A stretch of 64,000 nucleotides of DNA from JBHGXV01 sp041920505. GTDB lineage: Bacteria > Bacillota > Bacilli > Brevibacillales > Brevibacillaceae. Made by a program: the position numbers and the translations under genes. The number at the start of each line of letters is the position of its first letter. Within the stretch, counting starts at the first letter, position 1. A model generated the notes under the pieces. It saw nothing but the letters and a program-made list of their open reading frames with translations, did no database searches and was not told where the DNA came from. The stretch lies in the NCBI GenBank assembly GCA_041920505.1, contig JBHGXV010000066.1:6530-70529 (forward strand), given 5' to 3'. Shown in pieces: positions 17,559-27,114 of the stretch.

Positions 17559-19779
17559 AGAACCGACAGCGGCGGAAATCGCCGAGAAACGCCTCTACGC
17601 CGAGATCGGCCTGACCGACGAGGAGTACCAACGCGTCGTCGAACTGCTGGGCCGCCAGCCGAACTGGACGGAAACCGGCCTGTACAGTGTCATGTGGTCG
17701 GAGCACTGCTCGTACAAAAACTCCAAGCCGGTGCTCCGCCGCTTCCCGACCAAGGGGCCGCGCGTGCTCCAAGGTCCGGGCGAAGGCGCGGGGATCGTTG
17801 ATATCGGAGACAACCAGGCCGTCGTGTTTAAAATCGAAAGCCACAACCACCCGTCCGCCATCGAGCCATACCAGGGGGCGGCTACCGGGGTGGGCGGCAT
17901 TATCCGTGACGTCTTTTCCATGGGCGCGCGCCCGATCGCGCTGTTGAACTCGCTGCGTTTCGGCGAATTGACCTCGCCGCGCGTGAAGTACCTGTTTGAA
18001 CACGTGGTCGCGGGCATCGCCGGTTACGGCAACTGCATCGGGATTCCCACTGTCGGCGGCGAAGTCAACTTCGACCCGACCTACGAGGGCAACCCGCTGG
18101 TCAACGCGATGTGCGTCGGCTTGATTGACCACGACAAGATTCAAAAAGGCGTCGCCAAAGGGGTGGGCAACCCGGTCATCTACGTCGGGGCCAGCACCGG
18201 CCGCGACGGCATCCACGGCGCGACGTTCGCGTCCGAGGAGTTGAGTGAAGAATCGGAGAAAAAACGGCCCGCCGTGCAAGTGGGCGACCCGTTTATGGAA
18301 AAACTGTTGTTGGAAGCCTGCCTGGAGTTGATCGAAACAGGCGCGGTCGTGGGCATCCAGGACATGGGTGCCGCCGGGCTCACCTGCTCCAGCGCGGAAA
18401 TGGCCTCGAAAGCGGGCAATGGCATTGAGCTCGACCTCGATCTGGTGCCGCAGCGCGAAGCTGGCATGAGCGCCTACGAGATGATGCTGTCCGAGTCGCA
18501 GGAGCGGATGCTGGTCGTCGTCGAACGGGGCCGCGAAGAAGAGGTTATGGCAATTTTTGACAAATGGGGACTGCACTCCGCCATCGTCGGCCGGGTGACG
18601 GACGACGGCATGCTCCGCTTGATCCACAAGGGCGAAGTGGTGGCCAACGTTCCGGTTGACACCCTGGCCGAAGACGCGCCGGTGTACCACAAACCCTCCA
18701 CGGTGCCAGCCTACTACGTGGCCAACGCCAACGTGGACACGACCGACCTGCCGCAGCCGGACGACCTCAATCATGTGCTCAAACAGCTCTTGTCCCAGCC
18801 GACGGTGGCCAACAAGCACTGGGTGTACGAACAGTATGACCATATCGTCCGCGCGTCGACCGCAGTGAAGCCGGGATCGGACGCCGCCGTCGTGATGGTG
18901 CGCGGCACGCGCAAGGCCTTGGCGATGAGCACGGACTGCAACGGACGCTACGTCTACCTCGATCCGGAAGTGGGCGGCGCGATCGCCGTGGCCGAGTCGG
19001 CCCGCAACGTCGTCTGCTCCGGCGCGGAACCGCTGGCGATCACCGACTGCCTCAACTTCGGAAGCCCGGAGAAACCGGAAGTGTTCTGGCAGTTTGAAAA
19101 GGCGGTCGACGGGATGAGCGCAGCCTGCCTGGCGCTGAATGCGCCGGTCATCGGCGGCAACGTCTCGTTCTACAACGAGCGCAGCGGCGACGCGATCTAT
19201 CCGACGCCGGTCGTCGGCATGGTCGGCCTGATTACAGATATCGACCATATCACCACGCAGGATTTCAAACAAGCGGGTGATGTCGTCGTTCTGCTCGGGG
19301 AAACCTATGGAGAGTTGGGCGGAAGCGAGTACCAGAAATGGGCGCTGGGCCGCATCGCCGGCCGTCCGCCGCGCATCGACCTGGAAAAAGAAGCGGCTTT
19401 GCAAAAACTGGTGCTGACCGCGATCCGACAGGGGCTGGTCAAATCGGCGCACGACTTGTCCGAGGGCGGTCTCGGCGTGGCTCTCGCGGAAAGCTGCTTC
19501 GGCAATGACATCGGCGCCACCCTGTCGATGGAGACTGACTTGCGCGCCGACGTGGCCCTGTTTAGCGAATCCCAGTCCCGCGTCCTGCTGAGTGTTGCTG
19601 CCGACGCTCTGGACGGCGTGTTGAAACTGGCTGAACAATTTGACGTACCGGCGAAGGCCATCGGCCAGACCGGCGGCGATCGCCTGGTGGTGAATATCAA
19701 CGGGGAAGAGGTTGTGAATGCGCCGCTTTCCGAGCTGAAAGCGGCATGGAGGGATGCGATTCCATGCTTGATCGGGTAA
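17539..19779 (+). CDS. purL: FGAM synthase large subunit PurL
   Basis: ATP-dependent amidotransferase subunit converting FGAR to FGAM. At 746 residues it is the small PurL form that works with PurS and PurQ. It has duplicated PurM-like halves. The [22 protein letters not shown] block marks the N-terminal active-site region, and [13 protein letters not shown] is in the C-terminal half. The GTG at 17539 has GGAGG 9 nt upstream, inside purQ. It overlaps purF by 16 nt. Confidence 0.98.
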   Translation: MSQLTHKEPTAAEIAEKRLYAEIGLTDEEYQRVVELLGRQPNWTETGLYSVMWSEHCSYKNSKPVLRRFPTKGPRVLQGPGEGAGIVDIGDNQAVVFKIESHNHPSAIEPYQGAATGVGGIIRDVFSMGARPIALLNSLRFGELTSPRVKYLFEHVVAGIAGYGNCIGIPTVGGEVNFDPTYEGNPLVNAMCVGLIDHDKIQKGVAKGVGNPVIYVGASTGRDGIHGATFASEELSEESEKKRPAVQVGDPFMEKLLLEACLELIETGAVVGIQDMGAAGLTCSSAEMASKAGNGIELDLDLVPQREAGMSAYEMMLSESQERMLVVVERGREEEVMAIFDKWGLHSAIVGRVTDDGMLRLIHKGEVVANVPVDTLAEDAPVYHKPSTVPAYYVANANVDTTDLPQPDDLNHVLKQLLSQPTVANKHWVYEQYDHIVRASTAVKPGSDAAVVMVRGTRKALAMSTDCNGRYVYLDPEVGGAIAVAESARNVVCSGAEPLAITDCLNFGSPEKPEVFWQFEKAVDGMSAACLALNAPVIGGNVSFYNERSGDAIYPTPVVGMVGLITDIDHITTQDFKQAGDVVVLLGETYGELGGSEYQKWALGRIAGRPPRIDLEKEAALQKLVLTAIRQGLVKSAHDLSEGGLGVALAESCFGNDIGATLSMETDLRADVALFSESQSRVLLSVAADALDGVLKLAEQFDVPAKAIGQTGGDRLVVNINGEEVVNAPLSELKAAWRDAIPCLIG

Positions 19780-21182
19780 TCTGGGACAAACTCAACGAAG
19801 AATGCGGCGTGTTCGGCATCTACAACCATCCGGAAGCAGCCCCGCTCACCTACCTCGGCCTGCACGCCCTGCAGCACCGCGGGCAGGAAAGCGCGGGGAT
19901 GTGTTCGTCCGACGGGGAGAAGTGGTATAAACACCGCGGAATGGGGCTGGTCAGCGAAGCGTTCGGAAAAGGCGACCTGGAGAAGTTTCGCGGCCACATC
20001 GCCATCGGCCACACCCGCTATACCACTGCCGGATCAAGCAAGATCGAAAACGCCCAGCCGCTGTTTTTCCGCTACGCGCACGGGAGCATGGCGGTGGCGC
20101 ACAACGGCAATCTGGTCAACGCCGCGCCGATGCGCAAACAGTTGGAAGCGATGGGCTCCATTTTTCAGACGACCAGCGACACCGAAGTGATCGCACACCT
20201 GATCGCCCGGGCGAAAGCCAAGGATTTGCCCGGCGCGGTCAAGGAAGCGCTGCAGCACATCAAGGGGGCGTACGCCTTGCTTGTGATGAACGAAAAGCAA
20301 CTGGTGATCGCGCTCGATCCCAACGGATTGCGGCCGCTCTCCCTCGGGCGGCTCGGCGACGCCGTCTGCGTCGCCTCGGAGACCTGCGCGTTTGACATCA
20401 TCGGGGCGACATACTGGCGCGACGTGCAACCAGGCGAACTGATCGTCGTCGACGAGAGCGGCGTGCACAGCAGCACATTTGCCGAGAAGACGCAGCGTTC
20501 GATCTGTACCTTTGAATATATCTACTTCGCCCGGCCCGACAGCGACATCGACGGCATCAACGTGCACATGGCGCGCAAACGGCTGGGCAAACAACTGGCG
20601 CTGGAGGCGCCGGTTAAGGCCGATGTCGTCACCGGGGTGCCCGATTCCAGCATCTCGGCGGCGATCGGGTTCGCCGAGGCGACCGGCATTCCCTACGAAC
20701 TGGGCTTGATCAAAAACCGCTACGTCGGCCGCACGTTTATCCAGCCGACCCAGGAATTGCGCGAGCGCGGCGTGCACATGAAGCTGTCCGCCGTCCGCAA
20801 AGTGGTCGAAGGTAAGCGGGTGGTCATGATCGACGATTCGATCGTGCGCGGGACGACGAGCAGCCGCATCGTCAGCATGCTCCGCGAGGCGGGCGCGACG
20901 GAAGTGCACGTGCGCATCAGTTCGCCGCCGGTGATGAACCCGTGTTTTTACGGCATCGACACCTCGACGCGCGACGAGCTGATCGCCGCCACCCAGCCGG
21001 TGGAAGAGATTCGCCGGTTCATCGGGGCTGATTCGCTCGCGTTCTTGTCCGTGGAAGGGATGCTGGAAGCCATCGGCCGAACCGACACGGCGCCCAACCG
21101 GGGACACTGCCTCGCTTGTTTCACCGGCGAGTACCCGACCGAGATCGAATTCGAGGCGGCACTGCCGGCGAACAAGTGCTAA
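19764..21182 (+). CDS. purF: Amidophosphoribosyltransferase
   Basis: First committed enzyme of IMP synthesis, making phosphoribosylamine from PRPP and glutamine. With the start at 19764 (GGAGG about 11 nt upstream) it has 472 residues and a 13-residue propeptide ending NEE before the nucleophile C14 of CGVFGIY, as in the B. subtilis type. A start at 19746 would lengthen the propeptide and lacks a good ribosome site. The PRPP site is [15 protein letters not shown]-terminal cysteines including CLAC indicate the 4Fe-4S, oxygen-sensitive form. Confidence 0.97.
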   Translation: MLDRVIWDKLNEECGVFGIYNHPEAAPLTYLGLHALQHRGQESAGMCSSDGEKWYKHRGMGLVSEAFGKGDLEKFRGHIAIGHTRYTTAGSSKIENAQPLFFRYAHGSMAVAHNGNLVNAAPMRKQLEAMGSIFQTTSDTEVIAHLIARAKAKDLPGAVKEALQHIKGAYALLVMNEKQLVIALDPNGLRPLSLGRLGDAVCVASETCAFDIIGATYWRDVQPGELIVVDESGVHSSTFAEKTQRSICTFEYIYFARPDSDIDGINVHMARKRLGKQLALEAPVKADVVTGVPDSSISAAIGFAEATGIPYELGLIKNRYVGRTFIQPTQELRERGVHMKLSAVRKVVEGKRVVMIDDSIVRGTTSSRIVSMLREAGATEVHVRISSPPVMNPCFYGIDTSTRDELIAATQPVEEIRRFIGADSLAFLSVEGMLEAIGRTDTAPNRGHCLACFTGEYPTEIEFEAALPANKC

Positions 21183-21197
21183 CCAGGAGGAGAAACC

Positions 21198-22241
21198 ATG
21201 AGTGACGCGTACAAACAGGCCGGCGTGGACATCGAAGCCGGCAACGAAGCGGTTGAACGAATGAAGAAACACGTGAAGCGCACGTTCCGACCGGAAGTGC
21301 TGACAGACCTCGGCGGGTTTGGCGCGCTGTTTCGGCTGAATACGGCCAAATACGAAAAACCGGTGCTCGTCTCCGGCACGGACGGCGTCGGGACAAAGCT
21401 GAAAATCGCCTTTGCGATGGATCGCCACGACACCATCGGGATTGACGCCGTGGCGATGTGCGTCAATGACGTCGTTGTCCAAGGGGCCGAGCCGCTGTTT
21501 TTCCTCGATTACCTGGCGTGCGACAAGGTGGTGCCGGAGAAAATCGAGGCGATCGTCAAAGGCATCGCTGACGGTTGCGCGCAAGCCGGATGCTCCCTGA
21601 TCGGCGGTGAAACGGCGGAAATGCCGGGCATGTACGGAGCGGGCGAATACGACATCGCCGGATTTACCGTCGGTGTGGTCGACGAGCACAAGCTGATCGA
21701 CGGCAAACACGTCACCCCCGGCGACGCGTTGATCGGCATCCGCTCCAGCGGCGTGCACAGCAACGGCTTTTCGCTGGTGCGCAAAGTGCTGCTCGCCGAC
21801 CAGGGGATGTCGCTGCATCAGCACGTGGACGCGCTCGGCAAAACGCTCGGGGAAGAGTTGCTGACTCCGACCAAAATCTACGTGAAACCGATCCTCGCGT
21901 TGCTGGAGCAATACACGATCAAGGCGATGGCCCACATCACCGGCGGCGGATTTACCGACAACATTCCGCGCGTGTTGCCGGCGGGCACGCAGGCGGAGAT
22001 CGATTACGGCTCCTGGCCGATCCACCCGATCTTCACGCTGGTCGAGGAGTTGGGCAACGTGTCGCGCGTCGACATGTTCCGCACGTTTAACATGGGCATC
22101 GGCATGGTGCTGGTGGTGAACAACGAAGACGCCGTCAGCGTCATCAAGGAACTGGAGCGGCTCGGCGAGGAAGCGTACCTGATCGGCCGGATCGGTTCCG
22201 GCGGCGGCGGTGTCGTCTACGGCGGGGTGGCATGGGCATGA
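21198..22241 (+). CDS. purM: AIR synthetase
   Basis: Closes the imidazole ring, converting FGAM to AIR with ATP. The 347-residue protein has the family blocks [41 protein letters not shown] and [14 protein letters not shown] strong AGGAGGAG site lies 8 nt before the ATG, and the gene is 15 nt after purF. It shares an ATGA overlap with purN. Confidence 0.98.
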   Translation: MSDAYKQAGVDIEAGNEAVERMKKHVKRTFRPEVLTDLGGFGALFRLNTAKYEKPVLVSGTDGVGTKLKIAFAMDRHDTIGIDAVAMCVNDVVVQGAEPLFFLDYLACDKVVPEKIEAIVKGIADGCAQAGCSLIGGETAEMPGMYGAGEYDIAGFTVGVVDEHKLIDGKHVTPGDALIGIRSSGVHSNGFSLVRKVLLADQGMSLHQHVDALGKTLGEELLTPTKIYVKPILALLEQYTIKAMAHITGGGFTDNIPRVLPAGTQAEIDYGSWPIHPIFTLVEELGNVSRVDMFRTFNMGIGMVLVVNNEDAVSVIKELERLGEEAYLIGRIGSGGGGVVYGGVAWA

Positions 22242-22846
22242 ACATCGCCGTCTTCGCGTCCGGCAGCGGCTCCAACTTCGAGGCGATCGTCCAGGCGACG
22301 CGCGACGGCCGTCTCGCCGGTGTAGACGTGTCCTTGTTAGTGTGCGACAAGCCGGGGGCGTACGTCATCGAGCGGGCTGCCCGGCTTGGCGTGCCTTGCC
22401 GTGTCTTTGACCCGAAATCGTATCCCGATAAGGCCGCTTACGAGACCGAGCTTGTCGAGACGCTCCGCGAGCGCGGCATCTCGTTTGTCGTGCTGGCCGG
22501 GTACATGCGCCTCGTCGGCCCGGTGCTGTTGTCCGCCTACGAAGGACGGATGATCAATCTGCACCCGTCACTTCTGCCCGCGTTTCCGGGCAAGGACGCC
22601 ATCGGCCAGGCGCTCGCCTACGGCGTGAAGCAGACGGGCGTCACGGTTCACTTCGTCGACGCCGGCATGGACACCGGCCCGATCATCTCCCAGGTGGCCG
22701 TCCCGGTTGGCGAGGAGGACACGGCCGAGACGCTCGCCGATCGGATTCACCAGGTGGAACACGAGTTGTTGATCGACGTGCTGCGCGAGATCGCGGCCGA
22801 CCGGTTGAGCGTGGAAGGGCGCCGCGTGCGGCGGCGAAGAGGGTAG
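22238..22846 (+). CDS. purN: Phosphoribosylglycinamide formyltransferase
   Basis: Transfers a formyl group from 10-formyl-THF to GAR. The 202-residue protein carries [10 protein letters not shown] near the N-terminus, the catalytic Asn-His region [13 protein letters not shown] and the Asp-containing block [11 protein letters not shown]. The ATG at 22238 forms an ATGA overlap with purM and has a G-rich site 7 nt upstream; an ATG at 22232 is too close to that site. It is the last gene of the purC unit. I see no clear terminator between it and the next small gene. Confidence 0.96.
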   Translation: MNIAVFASGSGSNFEAIVQATRDGRLAGVDVSLLVCDKPGAYVIERAARLGVPCRVFDPKSYPDKAAYETELVETLRERGISFVVLAGYMRLVGPVLLSAYEGRMINLHPSLLPAFPGKDAIGQALAYGVKQTGVTVHFVDAGMDTGPIISQVAVPVGEEDTAETLADRIHQVEHELLIDVLREIAADRLSVEGRRVRRRRG

Positions 22847-22924
22847 CCCCTCCTGTTTTCCAGTCACGTTTGCCGCGCCGCGTCATACCGTGAAGGGAGA
22901 CGACGAAAAAAGGAGGTCCCTGCG

Positions 22925-23299
22925 GTGGGCGGCGACGTGATCACAAACCTGTTGGACAAATTGAGCGCCAAGACCGGGCGCGAGTGGTCGCTTGAGGATA
23001 TTTTGCGGCTGGCGCAAAAACTTCCGGAGATAAACGAACAAAACCTCGACAATGTGCTGGACGAATTGGCCGAGATGGGGGTGGCGGTGTCACCCGACGC
23101 CAAGCAAAAGGTATGGGATCAACTCGGCGCCTGTCAAGACGGGCTGCCGGAGAAACTGGACGAGTTGGCCGATGCTTCAGGCGATCCCAAACAACGCAAA
23201 GCCGGCAAAAACGTTTCGCCGGCCAAGATGGGCAAAAGGAAACGGGACTTACTCTTGGAAAAAGTGCGCCGCATGCAGAAAAAACCGAAGAAAAAATAA
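22925..23299 (+). CDS. Small protein with a SpoVIF-like N-terminal region
   Basis: A 124-residue soluble, charged protein. Residues 6-66 (LLDKLSAKTGREWSLEDILRL... through ...VSPDAKQKVWDQL) resemble the pattern of the stage VI sporulation protein F family: KKTG, DILxLAxK, a helix, then VSxxxKxK. The C-terminal 40 residues are very basic (KRKRDLLLEKVRRMQKKPKKK), longer than in SpoVIF and suited to nucleic acid or spore contact. The GTG start has AGGAGGT 7 nt upstream. Sporulation function is an inference from weak similarity. Confidence 0.5.
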   Translation: MGGDVITNLLDKLSAKTGREWSLEDILRLAQKLPEINEQNLDNVLDELAEMGVAVSPDAKQKVWDQLGACQDGLPEKLDELADASGDPKQRKAGKNVSPAKMGKRKRDLLLEKVRRMQKKPKKK

Positions 23300-23308
23300 A
23301 AGGGGAAA

Positions 23309-23348
23309 AACAGCTCTGGACGCCGGTTGGCAGCCAGGCTGTTTTTTT
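23309..23348 (+). terminator. Intrinsic terminator before the purH promoter
   Basis: AACAG..CTGG paired with CCAG.CTGTT, followed by seven T. It separates the small gene from purHD. Confidence 0.7.
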
Positions 23349-23369
23349 CGCGCGAAAAGCCCCTTTTCC

Positions 23370-23398
23370 TTGAAAAGTCCGTACAATTATGGTTTAAT
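23370..23398 (+). promoter_or_regulatory. sigma-A promoter of purHD
   Basis: TTGAAA (23370-23375), 17 nt, TTTAAT (23393-23398), near-copy of the purC promoter. Confidence 0.7.
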
Positions 23399-23406
23399 AT
23401 ATGTAT

Positions 23407-23414
23407 AATGTTCG
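23407..23414 (+). promoter_or_regulatory. PurR-type box downstream of the purH -10 element
   Basis: AATGTTCG placed 8 nt after the -10 hexamer, exactly as at purC. No upstream inverted partner as good as that of purC was found. Confidence 0.5.
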
Positions 23415-23456
23415 TTATTTGACGATTCTTTTACGACTAGTCAGGAGGTTCTGCAC

Positions 23457-25007
23457 GTGAGCATAAAACGAGCGCTGATCAGTGTGTCTGACAAGACCGG
23501 CATCGTCGAGTTCGCCCGGGCGTTGGCCGACCGCGGGGTGGAAATCATCTCCACCGGCGGGACGGCTTCCTTGCTGAAACAAGCCGGGGTGCCCGTGACG
23601 GGGATTTCGGATGTCACCGGTTTTCCGGAAATTCTTGACGGCCGGGTGAAGACGCTGCATCCCAACATTCACAGCGGCCTGCTTGCCGTGCGCGACAGCG
23701 AGACGCACCGCAAACAACTTACTGAGCTTGGCATCGAGCCGATTGATCTGGTGGTTGTGAACCTGTATCCGTTTAAGCAAACGATTGCCAAACCGGACGT
23801 CACCTACGCCGAAGCGATTGAAAACATCGACATCGGCGGTCCGACCATGCTGCGCGCGGCGGCGAAAAACCACGCCTACGTAACCGTCGTCGTCGACGCG
23901 TCCGACTACGCTACCGTACTGGCCGAACTGGATCAGGGCGGCGACACAACCTTGCAGACACGCCGCCGGCTGGCCGCCAAGGTGTTCCGTCACACCGCCG
24001 CATACGACGCGCTGATCTCCCGTTACCTGAGCGAACAGGCGGGCGAATCGCTTCCCGAGAGCTACACGGTCACGTTTGAGAAGGCGCAGGACTTGCGCTA
24101 CGGCGAAAACCCGCATCAACGCGCCGCGTTTTACCGCGAACCGCTGGCGGAGGAGGGCACGATCGCCACGGCCAAACAGCTTCACGGCAAAGAACTTTCC
24201 TATAATAATATCAACGACGCGGACGCGGCGCTCGCCATCGTCCGCGAGTTTGCCGAGCCGGCAGTGGTCGCGGTCAAACACACCAATCCGTGCGGCGTCG
24301 GCATCGGCGCGACGATAGCCGACGCGTACCGCAAGGCGTATGAGGCCGATCCGGTCTCGATCTTTGGCGGCATTATCGCGGCCAACCGGACGATTGACGA
24401 AGAGACCGCGCTCATGCTGAAAGAAATCTTCCTGGAGATTGTGCTTGCGCCCGGTTTCACCCCTGAAGCTCTGGCGATTCTGCAGGAGAAAAAGAACCTG
24501 CGCCTGTTGAGCTTGGGTGAAAACGCCCTGGCGTCAGACACCGCCGTGTCCGGCTTCCGTTTGGCACAGGTGGCCGGCGGCGTGCTGGTGCAGGAATACG
24601 ACCGCAAGCAGTTGGCTGCAGATGAACTCACTGTTGTGACCGAGCGCAAACCGAACCCGGAAGAGCTGGCTCAGCTCGCCTTTGCCTGGAAAGTGGTCAA
24701 GCACGTCAAATCCAACGCCATCGTGCTCGCCAAAGACAACATGACCATCGGCGTCGGCGCGGGGCAAATGAACCGCGTCGGCGCGGCCCGGATCGCCATC
24801 GAACAGGCCGGGGCAAAAGCGGCAGGATCCGTGCTTGCCTCCGATGCGTTTTTCCCGATGCCGGACACGGTGGAAGAAGCGGCAAAGGCGGGCATCACGG
24901 CGATCATCCAACCGGGGGGCTCGGTGCGCGACCAGGATTCCATCGACGCCTGCAACCGGTACGGCATCGCGATGGTCTTCACCGGCGTCCGTCATTTCAA
25001 ACACTAA
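23457..25007 (+). CDS. purH: AICAR transformylase / IMP cyclohydrolase
   Basis: Bifunctional enzyme for the last two steps to IMP. The 516-residue protein starts with the MGS-like cyclohydrolase domain ([24 protein letters not shown]) and continues with the transformylase domain ([26 protein letters not shown]). The GTG at 23457 has AGGAGGT 8 nt upstream. It has its own promoter with a PurR-like box, instead of following purN directly as in B. subtilis. Confidence 0.98.
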   Translation: MSIKRALISVSDKTGIVEFARALADRGVEIISTGGTASLLKQAGVPVTGISDVTGFPEILDGRVKTLHPNIHSGLLAVRDSETHRKQLTELGIEPIDLVVVNLYPFKQTIAKPDVTYAEAIENIDIGGPTMLRAAAKNHAYVTVVVDASDYATVLAELDQGGDTTLQTRRRLAAKVFRHTAAYDALISRYLSEQAGESLPESYTVTFEKAQDLRYGENPHQRAAFYREPLAEEGTIATAKQLHGKELSYNNINDADAALAIVREFAEPAVVAVKHTNPCGVGIGATIADAYRKAYEADPVSIFGGIIAANRTIDEETALMLKEIFLEIVLAPGFTPEALAILQEKKNLRLLSLGENALASDTAVSGFRLAQVAGGVLVQEYDRKQLAADELTVVTERKPNPEELAQLAFAWKVVKHVKSNAIVLAKDNMTIGVGAGQMNRVGAARIAIEQAGAKAAGSVLASDAFFPMPDTVEEAAKAGITAIIQPGGSVRDQDSIDACNRYGIAMVFTGVRHFKH

Positions 25008-25022
25008 GAGGAGGATCTGCTG

Positions 25023-26291
25023 ATGAACGTACTCGTTGTCGGCGGCGGCGGCCGAGAACACGCCATCGTCTGGAAGCTCTCGCAAAGTCCCAAGGTGAAA
25101 AAACTGTACTGCGCTCCGGGGAACGGTGGCACCGCCCAATTGGCGCAAAACGTCGCCATCCCCGTACACGACTTTGCCGCCCTGGCGCAGTTCGTCAAGG
25201 ACGAGGGAATTGATCTTACCGTGGTTGGCCCCGAGGATCCGCTTCTGGCCGGCATTGTCGACTTTTTTGAAGCGCGCGGCCTGCCCATCTTTGGTCCGAG
25301 CTCCCATGCGGCCAAGATTGAAGGCAGCAAATCGTTCGCCAAAAGCCTGATGAAACGCTACGGCATTCCGACGGCCCGTTACGAGTCGTTCATCGATTAC
25401 CAGTCGGCTCTGGCTTATCTGCGGGAACAGGGGGCGCCGATCGTGCTGAAAGCGGACGGCCTAGCGGCGGGCAAAGGCGTCGTCGTCGCTTCCACTCTGG
25501 AAGAAGCGGAACAGGCGCTGTACGCCATGATGCAGGAAAACGCCTTCGGGCAGGCAGGCGCCCGCGTCGTGATCGAGGAGTTCATGAGCGGCGAGGAGTT
25601 GACCCTGCTGGCGTTTGTGGACGGCGAGACCGTCAAGCCGATGATCACCTCGCAGGATCACAAGCGTGTGTTTGACCATGACCAGGGCCCCAATACCGGC
25701 GGAATGGGCACCTATGCCCCCGTGCCGCACGTGCCGTCCGAATTGGTCGATCAGATTGTGGAGACGATCGTCCGTCCGATCGCCAAAGGAATGGCGCAGG
25801 AAGGGATTCCGTTTAAAGGCGTGCTCTACACCGGACTGATGCTCACCGCCGAAGGGCCGAAAGTGGTGGAGTTCAACGCCCGTTTCGGCGACCCGGAGAC
25901 CCAGGTCGTCCTGCCGTTGCTGGAAACCGATTTGTTGGACATTTTTGTCGCCACGGTCAAGGGAGAACTGGCCGGTCTGGACATCAAATGGAAGCAGGGC
26001 AGCGCGCTCTGCGTGGTCATGGCCGCACCCGGATACCCAGGCGAGTATCCGAAGGGAGCGCCGATCCACGGGCTTAAACAAGTGGGGCCTGATGTCGTCG
26101 TCTTTCACGCCGGTACCAGCCGCACCGAGGACGGCATCGTCACCAACGGAGGCCGCGTGCTTGGCGTCACCGGGCTGGGTGAGACGTTCACGCAGGCCAA
26201 AGAGCGGGCGTACGTCGGCGTGGCCGCCATTTCCTTCGAAGGAGCGCACTACCGGCGGGACATCGGCGACCGCGCGCTGCGCCGCGTCTGA
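25023..26291 (+). CDS. purD: Phosphoribosylamine-glycine ligase
   Basis: ATP-grasp enzyme making GAR from phosphoribosylamine and glycine. The 422-residue protein opens MNVLVVGGGGREHAI and has the ATP-grasp blocks LKADGLAAGKGV, DHKRVFDHDQGPNTGGMG and VEFNARFGDPETQ. It starts 15 nt after purH with a GAGGAGG site, and ends the purine synthesis set. It converges with two small minus-strand genes. Confidence 0.98.
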   Translation: MNVLVVGGGGREHAIVWKLSQSPKVKKLYCAPGNGGTAQLAQNVAIPVHDFAALAQFVKDEGIDLTVVGPEDPLLAGIVDFFEARGLPIFGPSSHAAKIEGSKSFAKSLMKRYGIPTARYESFIDYQSALAYLREQGAPIVLKADGLAAGKGVVVASTLEEAEQALYAMMQENAFGQAGARVVIEEFMSGEELTLLAFVDGETVKPMITSQDHKRVFDHDQGPNTGGMGTYAPVPHVPSELVDQIVETIVRPIAKGMAQEGIPFKGVLYTGLMLTAEGPKVVEFNARFGDPETQVVLPLLETDLLDIFVATVKGELAGLDIKWKQGSALCVVMAAPGYPGEYPKGAPIHGLKQVGPDVVVFHAGTSRTEDGIVTNGGRVLGVTGLGETFTQAKERAYVGVAAISFEGAHYRRDIGDRALRRV

Positions 26292-26307
26292 CGCCGTTTC
26301 CACATAC

Positions 26308-26333
26308 AAAAGCACCGCCGGTTTACCGGCGGT
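26308..26333 (-). terminator. Terminator of the small membrane protein pair, overlapping its last stop codon
   Basis: 8-bp hairpin ACCGCCGG-TTTA-CCGGCGGT with TGCTTTTG following on the minus strand. The TAA of the 45-residue ORF lies in the loop. The same hairpin may help end purHD transcripts. Confidence 0.65.
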
Positions 26334-26460
26334 ACCTGCCCTTTTTTCGCCCCGTGTTGACGATAAACGCGATCATCACGGCCACGGAGCCGACGGCCAG
26401 GGCGGCCACAAACAGGTTGTGCGACACCCATTCGTACAGCGTGGATCCGACGACAGCCAT
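26323..26460 (-). CDS. 45-residue predicted single-pass membrane protein
   Basis: A short ORF with a near-perfect AGGAGGTGA ribosome site 4 nt before its ATG. The protein has a short polar N-terminus, one hydrophobic helix (about residues 15-34) and a strongly basic tail ending GRKKGRYRR. By the positive-inside rule the tail should be cytoplasmic. It begins 12 nt after the stop of the DUF2892 gene and is probably cotranscribed with it. I do not recognise a family; the start signal is the main support. Confidence 0.6.
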   Translation of the reverse strand: MAVVGSTLYEWVSHNLFVAALAVGSVAVMIAFIVNTGRKKGRYRR

Positions 26461-26471
26461 CCCGTCACCTC

Positions 26472-26939
26472 CTAGGAGTAGCTGGGGTACCGCTCTTCTT
26501 CCCGGTAACCGCTGGCGATTCGCTTGATCGTCCGTTTGGGCCGCTCCGGCTGTTTCTCCGATTGCGGCTCATCTGCGTGTTCGCCTGTCGGGTGGCTCGT
26601 CCGTCCGACAGCCTGCTTCTCCGCGTGCCGCCTGTCGGTTCGCGTCGGCACGCCGGTTTTTCTGGCCCGTTCCCGCGAAACGCCGACATTTTCGCCTGCC
26701 TCTGCCAGGCGGTTGAAGGCGGTGCCCAGGTCGTTTGCGGTACGGGTGTTGATTCCCATGCTGTACAGCATCGGGCAGAAGCGGGTGACGCCTTCCGCCA
26801 CTTTCATCGCCGACATCGTCATCAACAGCCAGGGGGTGCGGTGCGGACGACGGGACATCCGGCCGATCCCGTAGGCCAGACCGAGCAGCCCGATGGTGAT
26901 GCGGATGGAAGCGTCCACGGTGCCTACATTTTTGCGCAT
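26472..26939 (-). CDS. DUF2892 (YgaP-like transmembrane) protein with a charged tail
   Basis: A 155-residue protein. Residues 1-70 match the DUF2892 pattern: MRKNVGTVDASIRITIGL, a first helix, a short loop with RRPHRTPW, a second helix, then GVTRFCPMLYSMGINT with its single Cys. The remaining 80 residues are hydrophilic, rich in Arg, Glu, Lys and Pro, and look disordered. This domain is often found alone or fused to rhodanese; the role is unknown. It is read away from the adenine deaminase-like gene, with the 45-residue gene behind it. Confidence 0.8.
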   Translation of the reverse strand: MRKNVGTVDASIRITIGLLGLAYGIGRMSRRPHRTPWLLMTMSAMKVAEGVTRFCPMLYSMGINTRTANDLGTAFNRLAEAGENVGVSRERARKTGVPTRTDRRHAEKQAVGRTSHPTGEHADEPQSEKQPERPKRTIKRIASGYREEERYPSYS

Positions 26940-27114
26940 AACGTTTCCCTCCCTTATCTAGGGATAGTTTGCGCGCGCCCGTAAAAAACAGCCGAGGTAG
27001 TTTTTTCTAAAGAAATTCCGTCTTTTCAAATCCTGCCCGTATATATTATGATGTGAGAAAACACACCATGATCGAGCGTTCAGTCGTAAAAAACGCGCGA
27101 AAGCAGGTGGTACC

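Noticed and set aside
26249..26431. A 60-codon minus-strand frame overlapping the end of purD and the 45-residue ORF
   Set aside because: It is out of frame with the ORF that has the strong ribosome site, and its product is Arg-rich with no hydrophobic or domain features.
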